Assembly: GCA_014653975.1 (NCBI GenBank)
Contig: JACWDR010000001.1
Coordinates: 90,001-154,000, forward strand
Length of the DNA: 64,000 bases
Direction: 5' to 3'
Source of the DNA: Pelagibacterales bacterium SAG-MED20
Lineage (GTDB): Bacteria > Pseudomonadota > Alphaproteobacteria > Pelagibacterales > Pelagibacteraceae
A model generated the notes under the pieces. The model was not told the origin of the DNA, searched no databases, and was given only the letters and a program-made list of their open reading frames with translations. Numbering within the stretch: position 1 is the first letter of the stretch; every line of letters begins with the position of its first letter. The translations under genes and the position numbers were made by a program. This document shows, one piece after another, positions 9,798-19,463 of the stretch.

Positions 9798-12344
9798 ATG
9801 CTTAATCCCTTAAATCTTCTCTCAAAGTTCATAAAATCAAGCAATCAAAAAGAACTTGATAGAATAGCTAAGATCGTTGAAAAAGTTAACTCTTTTGAGG
9901 GCGTGATTAAAGATTTTCAAAGTGAAGATTTTCCAAAAAAAACTCTAGAATTAAAAGAAAGACTAAAGAAAGACAAAGATATTAATAAATTGTTGCCAGA
10001 GGCCTTTGCTCTTGTCAGGGAGGCTTCTAAAAGAACAAGGAATGAAAGACATTTTGATTCCCAGATAATAGGCGGTGTTGTTCTTCATGAAGGAAAGATA
10101 GCAGAAATGAGAACTGGAGAAGGAAAAACTTTAACAATAAGTCTTGCAGCTTATTTAAATGCTTTAAGTGGTGAGGGTGTACACATTGTTACAGTCAATG
10201 ACTATTTGGCGAAAAGAGACTCCATAGAAATGGGAGAAATTTATAAATTTTTAGGTTTAACTTCTGGTTATATTAATAATGACCAGGATGACTATGAAAG
10301 AAAAAAAAATTATGATTTAGATATTACATATGCAACTAACAGTGAACTGGGATTTGACTATTTAAGAGATAATATGAAATTCTCTAACGACCAAATGGTT
10401 CAACGAGGGCACATTTTTACAATAGTTGATGAAATAGACTCATGTTTAATAGATGAGGCAAGAACTCCTCTAGTTATTTCTGGGGCTGCGGAAGATAAAA
10501 CAGATGAGTATCTTGCAATAGATAATTTAGTCAAAAAACTTAAACCTGAACACTATGAAATTGATGAAAAAGATAAAAATATATTGCTTACTAATGAAGG
10601 TATAAACAGTGTTGAAAAAATATTTTCGAATGCCGGTATTTTAAAGAACAATAACTTTTATGATCCAGAAAATTTAAGCCTTGTTCACCACGTCAATCAA
10701 TCTTTGAGAGCAAATTATCTATTTGAAAAAGGTAAAGATTATATAATTCAAGAGGGGACTTTAAAAATTATTGATGAGCTTACTGGTAGAATATTGGAGG
10801 GAAGAAGATATGGAGATGGGCTTCATCAAGCTCTAGAAGCAAAAGAACATATAGATGTGCAGGCTGAAAATCAAACACTTGCATCAATAACATATCAAAA
10901 TTATTTTAAGCTTTATAATAAAATTTCTGGTTGTACTGGAACAGCAGCAACTGAAGCAGAGGAGTTTTATGAGATATACAATTTGGCTGTTGTAATTATC
11001 CCTACAAATAAAAAAATGATTAGAAAAGATTGGAACGATCAAATCTTTAGGACTGAATCAGAAAAAAATAAAGCAATTATAGAGAAAGTTTTAAACTGTC
11101 ATAATCAAGGCCAACCAATTTTGATTTTTACCTCTAGTATTAATAAGTCAGAAATTTATTCAAAGTTGCTCGATAAAAAGAAAATAAAACATGTTGTTTT
11201 AAATGCTAAAAACCATGAAAATGAAGCTGAAATTATCGCAAATGCTGGAAAATTAAATTCAGTTATAATTACCACAAGTATATCTGGTCGTGGTGTTGAT
11301 ATTCAGCTTGGTGGAAAAAAAGGAAGTCAACCAGATGAGGAGCTTTCTATAAATAAAAATAAGATAAAATCATTAGGTGGTTTATTCGTTATTGGCACTG
11401 AAAGAATGGAGTCTAGAAGAGTAGACAATCAAGCAAGAGGCAGATCTGGTCGGCAGGGTGATGAGGGTAGTTCTATTTTTTATGTAAGTTTAGAAGACGA
11501 TTTAATGAGAATTTTTGGATCTGAGTCTATGAATAACATTCTACAAAAACTAGGACTAAAAGATGGAGAGAGTATTGATCATCCTTGGATCAACAAAGCA
11601 CTTGAGAGAGCACAGCAAAAAGTGGAAGCAAGAAATTTTGATATAAGAAAAACCTTATTAAAATTTGATAATGTTTTAAATGACCAAAGGCATGTAATTT
11701 TTTCTCAGAGAAATAATATTATAAATAGTGAAAAAGTTTTTGATTATTCTGATGAGTTTTTATCAGAAATCATTGTAAATTTGATTAATTTAAAAAATCA
11801 AAATTTATCTAAAACTAAAAATAATGAATTCAATAATCAATTAAAGATATTACTCGCTAAGAGTATTAATGATAAAGAACTTGAAAGTTTTATAGATTTA
11901 AAAGATCAAGAGCTTAAAGAAAAAATTAATTCAAAATTTATAGATGCTAGAAATGAGAGAATAAATGTTTTAAGTGAAGTTGAGGCTAAAGAAATTGAAA
12001 AAAGAATACTTTTACAATGTATTGATTTAAATTGGAAGTCTCATATACAATACCTTGAGCAACTAAGACAAGTAATAGGCCTTAGATCTTATGGACAAAG
12101 AGACCCTCTTGTAGAGTACAAAAAAGAAGCATTCACACTTTTTGAAAACTTATTAAACAAATTAAAGATCGATTTTGTTACAATATTAATTAACTCCAAA
12201 ATAGTTAGGGAAAAATCAAACGAAGAAAAAGAAATTAAATCCTCTAAAATAGACTCAAAATATATTGGGAAAAAGATGAGTCGAAATGAACCATGCTATT
12301 GCGGATCAGGTAAAAAATTTAAAAGATGTTGTGGAGCTCTATAA
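9798..12344 (+). CDS. secA: Protein translocase subunit SecA
   Basis: ORF of 848 aa; MRTGEGKTLTI Walker A, VDEIDSCLIDEARTPLVISG, C-terminal SEC-C zinc motif CYCGSGKKFKRCC. Confidence 0.98.
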   Translation: MLNPLNLLSKFIKSSNQKELDRIAKIVEKVNSFEGVIKDFQSEDFPKKTLELKERLKKDKDINKLLPEAFALVREASKRTRNERHFDSQIIGGVVLHEGKIAEMRTGEGKTLTISLAAYLNALSGEGVHIVTVNDYLAKRDSIEMGEIYKFLGLTSGYINNDQDDYERKKNYDLDITYATNSELGFDYLRDNMKFSNDQMVQRGHIFTIVDEIDSCLIDEARTPLVISGAAEDKTDEYLAIDNLVKKLKPEHYEIDEKDKNILLTNEGINSVEKIFSNAGILKNNNFYDPENLSLVHHVNQSLRANYLFEKGKDYIIQEGTLKIIDELTGRILEGRRYGDGLHQALEAKEHIDVQAENQTLASITYQNYFKLYNKISGCTGTAATEAEEFYEIYNLAVVIIPTNKKMIRKDWNDQIFRTESEKNKAIIEKVLNCHNQGQPILIFTSSINKSEIYSKLLDKKKIKHVVLNAKNHENEAEIIANAGKLNSVIITTSISGRGVDIQLGGKKGSQPDEELSINKNKIKSLGGLFVIGTERMESRRVDNQARGRSGRQGDEGSSIFYVSLEDDLMRIFGSESMNNILQKLGLKDGESIDHPWINKALERAQQKVEARNFDIRKTLLKFDNVLNDQRHVIFSQRNNIINSEKVFDYSDEFLSEIIVNLINLKNQNLSKTKNNEFNNQLKILLAKSINDKELESFIDLKDQELKEKINSKFIDARNERINVLSEVEAKEIEKRILLQCIDLNWKSHIQYLEQLRQVIGLRSYGQRDPLVEYKKEAFTLFENLLNKLKIDFVTILINSKIVREKSNEEKEIKSSKIDSKYIGKKMSRNEPCYCGSGKKFKRCCGAL

Positions 12345-13445
12345 AAAAAACATTAAATAAATTAGAAAAAATATTACAATAAAAGAAATTCCTAAAATAA
12401 TCTTAGATTTCAAAAAACTTTCAATAAAAAGATTGATCTTATTTTTTTTCATGCTTAATGTGTCAATGTTGTCTAACTGACTTACAAAACCTTTATTTCT
12501 TCCAATTGTTAAAAATTTATTCTTTCTTTGATTTAAAATCTCTTCTCTGTTCATATTTTGAAATTCATTTAAATTATTTTTAATTGATTTTCTCACATTA
12601 TCTAAAATTAAATCCCTGTCTCTGTGGGCTCCTCCAACTGGCTCTGGAATAATTTCATCGATGACCTTTAAATTTAAAAGTTCTTTAGCTGATAGTTTCA
12701 TTGCCTTAGCTGCATCAAGAGTTTTTTTTGGATCTCTCCACAAAATCGTGGCACAGCCTTCTGGCGAGATTACAGAATAAATTGCATTTTCTAACATGAT
12801 GACTTTATTTGAAGATGCTAATGCGATCGCACCACCTGATCCACCTTCTCCAATAACAAATGCAAAAGTTGGAACTGTCAGCTCCATGCAGCATTCTATA
12901 GATTTTGCAATAGCCTCAGCTTGGCCTCTTTCCTCAGCTCCAACACCTGGATATGCTCCTGGGGTATCTATGAAAGAAATTATTGGGATATTAAATTTGT
13001 TTGCTAATCTCATTAATCTTATTGTCTTCCTATAACCTTCAGGCCTCATCATTCCAAAATTTCTCTCTATTCTACTCTCAAGAGTGTCTCCCTTTTCTTG
13101 ACCAATAACTAAAACTGACTGTTCATCAAATTTTGCAAATCCTGCTAAAACAGATCTATCTTCACCATAAAATCTATCACCAGATAATAAGATAAAATTT
13201 TCAAATAAATTATCAATAAAAAATTTTGCTTTAGGTCTATTCTCATGTCTTGCAACTAAAGTTGTTTGCCAAGGATCTAAGTTGGAATAAATACTTTGTA
13301 ATTTTTTATCTATCTCTTGTTGAGTTTCTGATATTTTTTTTGTATCAACCTCGGAAAGTCCATCTTGATTATATGGGTCTTTAAGTTTTTCAATTTCGTT
13401 TTCTAAATTCTTGATGTCAGTTTCAAAATTTAAATAATTTTTCAT
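12339..13445 (-). CDS. accA: Acetyl-CoA carboxylase carboxyltransferase subunit alpha, with C-terminal hydrophobic extension
   Basis: ORF; GDRxYGEDRSVLAGFA, RPEGYRKTIRLMRLANKFNIPIISFIDTPGAYPGVGAEERGQAEAIA motifs; ends IILGISFIVIFFLIYLMFFL. Confidence 0.95.
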   Translation of the reverse strand: MKNYLNFETDIKNLENEIEKLKDPYNQDGLSEVDTKKISETQQEIDKKLQSIYSNLDPWQTTLVARHENRPKAKFFIDNLFENFILLSGDRFYGEDRSVLAGFAKFDEQSVLVIGQEKGDTLESRIERNFGMMRPEGYRKTIRLMRLANKFNIPIISFIDTPGAYPGVGAEERGQAEAIAKSIECCMELTVPTFAFVIGEGGSGGAIALASSNKVIMLENAIYSVISPEGCATILWRDPKKTLDAAKAMKLSAKELLNLKVIDEIIPEPVGGAHRDRDLILDNVRKSIKNNLNEFQNMNREEILNQRKNKFLTIGRNKGFVSQLDNIDTLSMKKNKINLFIESFLKSKIILGISFIVIFFLIYLMFFL

Positions 13446-13509
13446 TTTTATAATTTAATTATTAATTAATTATCAAAAAAGGCAATAAAATGTTTTAAAT
13501 AATTAACAA

Positions 13510-13540
13510 TTGACTTAATCATATTAACAAGTAGTCTAAT
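13510..13540 (+). promoter_or_regulatory. Candidate sigma70-like promoter for the riboswitch-glcB transcript (TTGACT ... TCTAAT)
   Basis: TTGACT at 13510-13515 and TCTAAT at 13535-13540, 19 nt spacer, just upstream of the riboswitch P1 stem. Weak because of the long spacer and AT-rich context. Confidence 0.35.
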
Positions 13541-13694
13541 GATATCGGGAGAGACTAAGTTTATTAGCGCCGAAGGAGCAACCACCCCGGAAACTCTCAG
13601 GTAAAAAGGACCGATAACAAACATGACACTCTGGAAAGAGATTTATTCTCGCCGAAGGAGCAAAAACTCTCAGGCAAACATACAGATGGGGTAA
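13541..13694 (+). promoter_or_regulatory. Tandem glycine riboswitch (two aptamers)
   Basis: Two copies of the glycine aptamer core (GCCGAAGGAGCAA...GGAAACTCTCAGGTAAAAAGGACCG and CTCGCCGAAGGAGCAAAAACTCTCAGGCAAA); P1 of aptamer 1 pairs TATCGG (13543-13548) with CCGATA (13611-13616). Directly upstream of malate synthase G. Confidence 0.95.
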
Positions 13695-13704
13695 ATTGGG
13701 TGCT

Positions 13705-15882
13705 ATGAAAAATCAATACACAAAAATACATAATTTATCAGTTTCTAATAAATTGCTTAACTTTGTTAATGAAGAATTACTTAAAGATACAAATATTTCT
13801 TCAGAAAAATTTTGGGAAGGTTTTGACAAAACCGTTCATGAATTAGCTCCAAAAAATAAAAATTTGTTAAGAGTAAGAGAAGAATTACAACAAAAAATAG
13901 ATAATTGGCATATAGCAAACAAGGGTAATGAAATTAATCTAGAAGAATATAAAAAATTTCTAAAAGAAATTGGCTATCTTAAAGAAGAGGGTCCTGATTT
14001 TAAAATTAAAACAAGCAATGTTGATGTGGAAATAACTAATATTGCTGGACCACAATTGGTAGTTCCTATCATGAATGAAAGGTATGCCCTTAATGCTGCT
14101 AATGCAAGATGGATGAGTTTATATGATAGTTTATACGGTACAGATGTAATTGAACAATCTGAAGATAGTACTTCGCAGAGGTATGACCCTTTGAGAGGTG
14201 AAATGGTTATAAAATATGGAAGAGACTTTTTAGAAAAGTATTTTCCTTTAGAGGGATTAAAATGGCACAACATTACAGGATTTAAAATTAATGATGGTAC
14301 TCTAATTGTATTAAATGATGATCTCGAAGCAACTTTAAAAAAGAGAGATAAATTTATTGGTCATAGAGGCAAAGTTAATGCTCCATCTGCAATTATTTTA
14401 AAAAATAATAATCTTCACATAGAAATAATCATAGATTCAAATGCTTTTAGTGCACAACAAGACTCTGCTAAAATTAGTGATATCATTGTTGAAGCAGCAA
14501 TTTCGACAATTTGTGATAATGAAGATAGTGTTGCAGCTGTTGATGCTGATGACAAAGTTATCTGTTATCGTAATTGGCTTGGCTTAATGAAGGGTAATTT
14601 AAGATCAACATTTGAAAAAAATGGTAAGACTTATGAACGTAAGTTAAATCCTGATAGAAGCTATATTTCTAAAGACGGAAAGGGATTAAAATTACATGGA
14701 AGAAGTTTGCTGCTTGTGAGAAATGTTGGGCACCTTATGACTAATCCTGCTATTACTTTACAAGATGGATCTGAAATACCAGAGGGGATTATGGATGCTT
14801 TTATGACTTCAGCAGCATGCCTCCATGATATAAAAAAAAAGAGTAATTCTAGAAGTGGTTCTATTTATATTGTTAAACCAAAAATGCATGGTCCTGATGA
14901 AACTTCATTTACAGATTTAATTTTTACTAGAGTTGAAGAAGTTCTGGGATTGGAAAAATATACATGTAAAATTGGCATAATGGATGAAGAGAGAAGAACT
15001 TCTTCGAACTTAAAAGAGTGTATTAGAACACTTCAAAATCGAGTATTTTTTATCAATACAGGCTTTTTAGATAGAACTGGTGATGAAATGCACACTTCAA
15101 TGGAAGCTGGCCCTATGATTAAAAAAGGAGATATGAAATCATCTAAATGGATTGGTGCCTATGAAAATAATAACGTAGACGTGGGTCTTCAATGTGGTCT
15201 TTCAGGTAAGGCTCAAATTGGTAAGGGAATGTGGGCTATGCCTGACAAAATGAAAGATATGATGGAGCAAAAAACGGACCATCTTAAAGCTGGTGCAAAT
15301 TGTGCTTGGGTACCTTCACCTACCGCAGCAGCACTTCACGCTCTCCACTATCATGAAATAAATATTTTTGAAAAACAAAAAGAATTAGAAAATAGGGAGC
15401 CAGCAAAACTTGATGATCTTTTAACCATACCAATTGCTGATAGGCCTAATTGGTCAATTGAAGAGATAAATTCAGAAATTTCTAATTCTGCACAAACACT
15501 TTTGGGATATGTTGTCAGATGGATAGATCAAGGTGTGGGATGTTCAAAAGTACCTGATATTAATAATATTGGCTTAATGGAGGATAGGGCTACCTTAAGA
15601 ATTTCATCTCAACATATAGCTAATTGGATACATCATGGAATTTGTTCAAGTAAACAAGTTTTAGAAATTATGAAAAAAATGGCTAAAGTTGTTGATGATC
15701 AGAATAAAAATGATGATGCTAACAATCGATCGGGTAAATCAGGATATGAGGCAATGTCACCAGATTTTGAAAAATCAGTAGCTTTCAAAGCAGCTTGTGA
15801 TTTAGTGTTTCATGGTAGATCTCAACCTTCTGGCTATACAGAACCACTACTTCATTTAAATAGATTGATTAAAAAAAATTAA
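13705..15882 (+). CDS. glcB: Malate synthase G
   Basis: ORF (track start 13696 is a TTG; ATG at 13705 is a likely start); GPDETSFTDLIFTRVEEVLGL, KIGIMDEERRTSSNLKECI, FINTGFLDRTGDEMHTSMEAGPM motifs. Confidence 0.96.
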   Translation: MKNQYTKIHNLSVSNKLLNFVNEELLKDTNISSEKFWEGFDKTVHELAPKNKNLLRVREELQQKIDNWHIANKGNEINLEEYKKFLKEIGYLKEEGPDFKIKTSNVDVEITNIAGPQLVVPIMNERYALNAANARWMSLYDSLYGTDVIEQSEDSTSQRYDPLRGEMVIKYGRDFLEKYFPLEGLKWHNITGFKINDGTLIVLNDDLEATLKKRDKFIGHRGKVNAPSAIILKNNNLHIEIIIDSNAFSAQQDSAKISDIIVEAAISTICDNEDSVAAVDADDKVICYRNWLGLMKGNLRSTFEKNGKTYERKLNPDRSYISKDGKGLKLHGRSLLLVRNVGHLMTNPAITLQDGSEIPEGIMDAFMTSAACLHDIKKKSNSRSGSIYIVKPKMHGPDETSFTDLIFTRVEEVLGLEKYTCKIGIMDEERRTSSNLKECIRTLQNRVFFINTGFLDRTGDEMHTSMEAGPMIKKGDMKSSKWIGAYENNNVDVGLQCGLSGKAQIGKGMWAMPDKMKDMMEQKTDHLKAGANCAWVPSPTAAALHALHYHEINIFEKQKELENREPAKLDDLLTIPIADRPNWSIEEINSEISNSAQTLLGYVVRWIDQGVGCSKVPDINNIGLMEDRATLRISSQHIANWIHHGICSSKQVLEIMKKMAKVVDDQNKNDDANNRSGKSGYEAMSPDFEKSVAFKAACDLVFHGRSQPSGYTEPLLHLNRLIKKN

Positions 15883-16490
15883 TCTGAGTTAGTTTTAATT
15901 CCAGCTCTATTTTTAAAAGCTGAATATAAAGTTCCATCGTCTAAACTTTCTATTTCACCACCTACAGGTAGTCCTTGTGCAAGTTTTGTGACCTTTACAT
16001 TTGTTTTTTTAAGACTATCTTGTAAATAATAAGCTGTTGTTTGACCTTCTACTGTTGCGCTAGTAGCAATTATAACTTCTTCAATGTTTTCTCTAGATAC
16101 CCTTTCGACTAAAGAATTAATTAAAAGGTCTTCTTTTCTTTGACCTGGCGAAGAGATTGTACCACCAAGAATATGAAAATATCCCTTATAAATATTTGAA
16201 TTTTCAATCGACCATTGATCAGCAATATCTTCAACAACACAAATTTTATTATATATTACATTTTTGTTCTCACAATTATTACATCCTAATGAATTTGATT
16301 TTAATGCACCGCATGATTGACACCTCACAACATTTTTATAAACCTGCGCTAAAGTGTTTGCCATTGGTCTTACTAACTCATCTCTATTATTAATAAGCTT
16401 CAAAACAATTCTTTTTGCAGATTTAGGGCCAAGACCTGGCAATTTTGCAATTAATTTAATTAGTTCCTCTATTTCATTAATACTTTGCAT
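15879..16490 (-). CDS. recR: Recombination mediator RecR
   Basis: ORF; LPGLGPKSAKRIVL HhH, C4 zinc finger CQSCGALKSNSLGCNNC, Toprim VVEDIAD. Confidence 0.95.
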   Translation of the reverse strand: MQSINEIEELIKLIAKLPGLGPKSAKRIVLKLINNRDELVRPMANTLAQVYKNVVRCQSCGALKSNSLGCNNCENKNVIYNKICVVEDIADQWSIENSNIYKGYFHILGGTISSPGQRKEDLLINSLVERVSRENIEEVIIATSATVEGQTTAYYLQDSLKKTNVKVTKLAQGLPVGGEIESLDDGTLYSAFKNRAGIKTNSD

Positions 16491-16494
16491 CTAT

Positions 16495-16812
16495 CTAAAG
16501 TGGCCATTTAAAACCAGGAATACCAAATTCACTTGTAGATTTTGAAATCTCCTCTGAAGTTTTGGCCTTCAGCTCAGACTTTGCATTATTGTGAGCTGCT
16601 AAAATTAAATCCTCTATTACAACTTTCTCCTCTTTCATAACTTCATCTGATAAATTTACTTTCAACATTTCACTTTCTCCATTTAATGTTACCTTTACTA
16701 AATTTGAGCCTGATGTTCCTTCAGCTTTGATATTTTTTATTTTTTCCTGACTCTCTTTCATTTTGGTCTCTAATTCTTTAGCTTTATCAAGTATTTTTGT
16801 GAAATCAGTCAT
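16495..16812 (-). CDS. ybaB: YbaB/EbfC family nucleoid-associated protein
   Basis: ORF of ~105 aa between recR and dnaX (conserved dnaX-ybaB-recR order). Confidence 0.92.
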   Translation of the reverse strand: MTDFTKILDKAKELETKMKESQEKIKNIKAEGTSGSNLVKVTLNGESEMLKVNLSDEVMKEEKVVIEDLILAAHNNAKSELKAKTSEEISKSTSEFGIPGFKWPL

Positions 16813-18487
16813 TTTTATTATCTTTTAATTTTACATCTATTAGTTCTGCATCAGGAAACTTCAATAGAATATCTTGATAAGTCGATGAATTTTTAAAATT
16901 TTCAATCAACTCCTTATTTAAATTTATTTCTTTTTCTTTCATTGAAGGTTGCCCTTTTGTTTTACTAAGTGTGATTATCCATCTATTATTTGTCCAATCA
17001 TAAAGTTTTGAAGACAAATCTTTAATAAAGTCTTTATCTAAACTTTCATTAAAAGAAATTTCTATTCTTTGATTTTCAAAACTTACTAGATTAACATTTT
17101 TTTCTAATTCATATTTTAACTTTATCTCTTTTTTTAAAGAACAAATTTCTATTAAATCATTAAAGGAATTAATAAGAATTGTTTCTGTTTTAATTTCTTT
17201 ATTTTCTTTTAATTTTAAATCTTTTTCTTGAACAATATTCTTTATCTGACCAACTGTTTCAGCTTTATCCTTTATTTCAAATAAATCATTATTTTCTATT
17301 TTTTGTGATGAGCTTGTATGACTGACCTCTTTATTGTTAGTCAATTCGAGGCTTTCGTAATGAACATTCGAGGAGTCATCAATGCTTTTTAGGTGTATTA
17401 ATCTAATTAAAAACATTTCTATTGATAAATTTTGATTAGACACAATATCAAGTTCCTCTAATGTCTTAATGGTAAACTGCCAAAATAAAATTAAAGATTT
17501 GTTATTTATATTTTCTGAAATTTTTTTAATTTGATTAAATTCTTCATCATTTAATGAAAAATTTGTCCCATCGATATTTAGTGACTCTATATTTTTGAAA
17601 TAATATAGAAGCTCTAAAAAGTCATTTATGAAAACTTTAGGTTCAATTCCTTGGTTATAAATTTCTCTATAAATATTTAAAACTTCTTTTTCTTTTCCTT
17701 CAAATATAAGCTGAAATAAATTAATTAGTTGTGATTTATCAAAATAACCAAATATTTTTTGAGCAGAGATTAAGTCTAATTCTCTATCTTTTTCTAAAGT
17801 AAGTAAAGCGCGGTCTAACAAAGATAAAGCATCCCTAACTGATCCTTCTGAAATTTTAACGATCAATTTAAGAGCGTCCTCTGACACATTTCCACTTTCC
17901 ATATCCTTTATCTTTTTTAAAAAATTAAATAATTCTAAAGATTTAATTCTAGATAAATCGAATCTTTGACATCGCGAAACTACTGTAATCGGAATTTTTT
18001 TAATTTCAGTAGTTGCAAAAATAAACTTTAAATATTCAGGAGGCTCTTCTAAAGTTTTTAATAATGCATTAAATGCTTGTTTGCTTAGCATATGAACTTC
18101 ATCAATAATAAATATTTTGAATTTAGCAGATGTTGGTCCATATCTAGAAAATTCAATTAGATCTCTCACATCATCAACTCCGGTCTTGCTTGCTGCATCC
18201 ATTTCTAAAACATCTATATGATTTGAGTCTGAAATAGCTTTACAATTTTCACATAATTCTTCTTTGCACAGATTATCGATGCCATTAGAGCAGTTTAAAG
18301 ATTTGGCTACAATTCTGGCAGTAGTAGTTTTTCCAATTCCTCTAATTCCAGTAAAAAGATAGGCATTAGGTACTTTATTTGCTTTAATTGAATTTGAGAT
18401 CGTTTCAGCCACAACATCTTGACCTATAAGATCATCAAATGTTTGGGGCCTATATTTTAAAGCTAAAACTTTTGTATTTTTATTCAT
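16805..18487 (-). CDS. dnaX: DNA polymerase III subunit gamma/tau
   Basis: ORF; YRPQTFDDLIGQD, TGIRGIGKTTTARI, C4 zinc motif, IDEVHMLSKQAFNALLKTLEEPP. Confidence 0.97.
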   Translation of the reverse strand: MNKNTKVLALKYRPQTFDDLIGQDVVAETISNSIKANKVPNAYLFTGIRGIGKTTTARIVAKSLNCSNGIDNLCKEELCENCKAISDSNHIDVLEMDAASKTGVDDVRDLIEFSRYGPTSAKFKIFIIDEVHMLSKQAFNALLKTLEEPPEYLKFIFATTEIKKIPITVVSRCQRFDLSRIKSLELFNFLKKIKDMESGNVSEDALKLIVKISEGSVRDALSLLDRALLTLEKDRELDLISAQKIFGYFDKSQLINLFQLIFEGKEKEVLNIYREIYNQGIEPKVFINDFLELLYYFKNIESLNIDGTNFSLNDEEFNQIKKISENINNKSLILFWQFTIKTLEELDIVSNQNLSIEMFLIRLIHLKSIDDSSNVHYESLELTNNKEVSHTSSSQKIENNDLFEIKDKAETVGQIKNIVQEKDLKLKENKEIKTETILINSFNDLIEICSLKKEIKLKYELEKNVNLVSFENQRIEISFNESLDKDFIKDLSSKLYDWTNNRWIITLSKTKGQPSMKEKEINLNKELIENFKNSSTYQDILLKFPDAELIDVKLKDNKND

Positions 18488-18493
18488 TTTTAA

Positions 18494-18582
18494 AAGGAGA
18501 CTAGAACCTGAAAAACTGTCTCTACGACTGCTTCCGTTAAGATCTGGTCGGGTTCAAGCAGCTTTCACCTCTAGCCTCCAGG
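18494..18582 (-). ncRNA. ffs: Signal recognition particle RNA (small bacterial type)
   Basis: Minus-strand GACCAGATCT-TAAC-GGAAGCAGTC matches SRP helix 8 (E. coli GGTCAGGTCC-GGAA-GGAAGCAGCC); closing stem GGAGGCTAG (5') with CTAGTCTCC (3') pairs over 9 bp with one G.U; immediately upstream of dnaX. Confidence 0.88.
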
Positions 18583-18631
18583 AAACTATTATAACAGTAA
18601 TATTTTCCAATCCACAAGAAAAGTTTAGTAT

Positions 18632-19462
18632 CTATTTTTCTCTAAATTTGTCAGCTTCAAAAACACCTAGAACGTGAAAATCTTGACAATGAAGTCCCAA
18701 TTCCTCTAAAGATTTTTGAACTTTTGGATCTTCTATGTGACCATCAAGATCACATAAGAAAAAATATGACTTGAACGAATTTTGTTCAGGATAACTCTGA
18801 AGTTTTGTAAGGTTAACACCATTTATAGCAAAACCACCTAATGATTGATAAAGAGCTGCGGGCTTACTTTTTAATTTAAATAAAAAAGAAGTGATATATT
18901 TTTTATTCTCAAACTCTGGTTGCAAAACCTCTTTACCCATAACTAAAAATCTAGTCGCATTTCCGCTTTCGTTTTCTATATTCGGTGCAAGTATTTTTAA
19001 TTTATAAATGCTTGCACTTAGCGATGAGGCTATAGCCGCTTCACTTTTAATTTTATTTTTTGAAATAGCTTCTGCCGAACCTGCAGTGTCAGCCCTAATA
19101 TGCTCAGTCAAATTATTCTTTTTTATAAATTTCGAACATTGGTATAATCCTTGAGCATGCGAGTAAACATCTTTTATATCACTTAAATTACTATCTGGTT
19201 GACCTAATAAGTTATGTTCAACTTTTAAAAAATGTTCTTCATAAATATTCAATCTATATTTAAAGATTAAATATTCTATTCCTATATTTCCCGTAATTCT
19301 ATTTGACTCAGGTATTACAATTTTTGAATCTTTTTCTGAAGATGCCTGTAAAAAACATTCATCAAAAGTTTTACATGGTATAATTTCTGCCTTGGGTTCA
19401 ATTTCTAATGCTGCTAAATGAGAGTAGGCACCAAAAGTTCCTTGAAAATAAATTTTGCTCAT
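18632..19462 (-). CDS. pheA: Prephenate dehydratase (with ACT domain)
   Basis: ORF; IYFQGTFGAYSHLAA, ACT-domain GGFAINGVNLTKLQSYPE. Confidence 0.93.
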   Translation of the reverse strand: MSKIYFQGTFGAYSHLAALEIEPKAEIIPCKTFDECFLQASSEKDSKIVIPESNRITGNIGIEYLIFKYRLNIYEEHFLKVEHNLLGQPDSNLSDIKDVYSHAQGLYQCSKFIKKNNLTEHIRADTAGSAEAISKNKIKSEAAIASSLSASIYKLKILAPNIENESGNATRFLVMGKEVLQPEFENKKYITSFLFKLKSKPAALYQSLGGFAINGVNLTKLQSYPEQNSFKSYFFLCDLDGHIEDPKVQKSLEELGLHCQDFHVLGVFEADKFREK

Positions 19463-19463
19463 T

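Noticed and set aside
13696-13704. TTG start for glcB at 13696 (MGAMKNQY)
   Set aside because: Possible, but the ATG at 13705 is simpler; cannot be settled from sequence alone.
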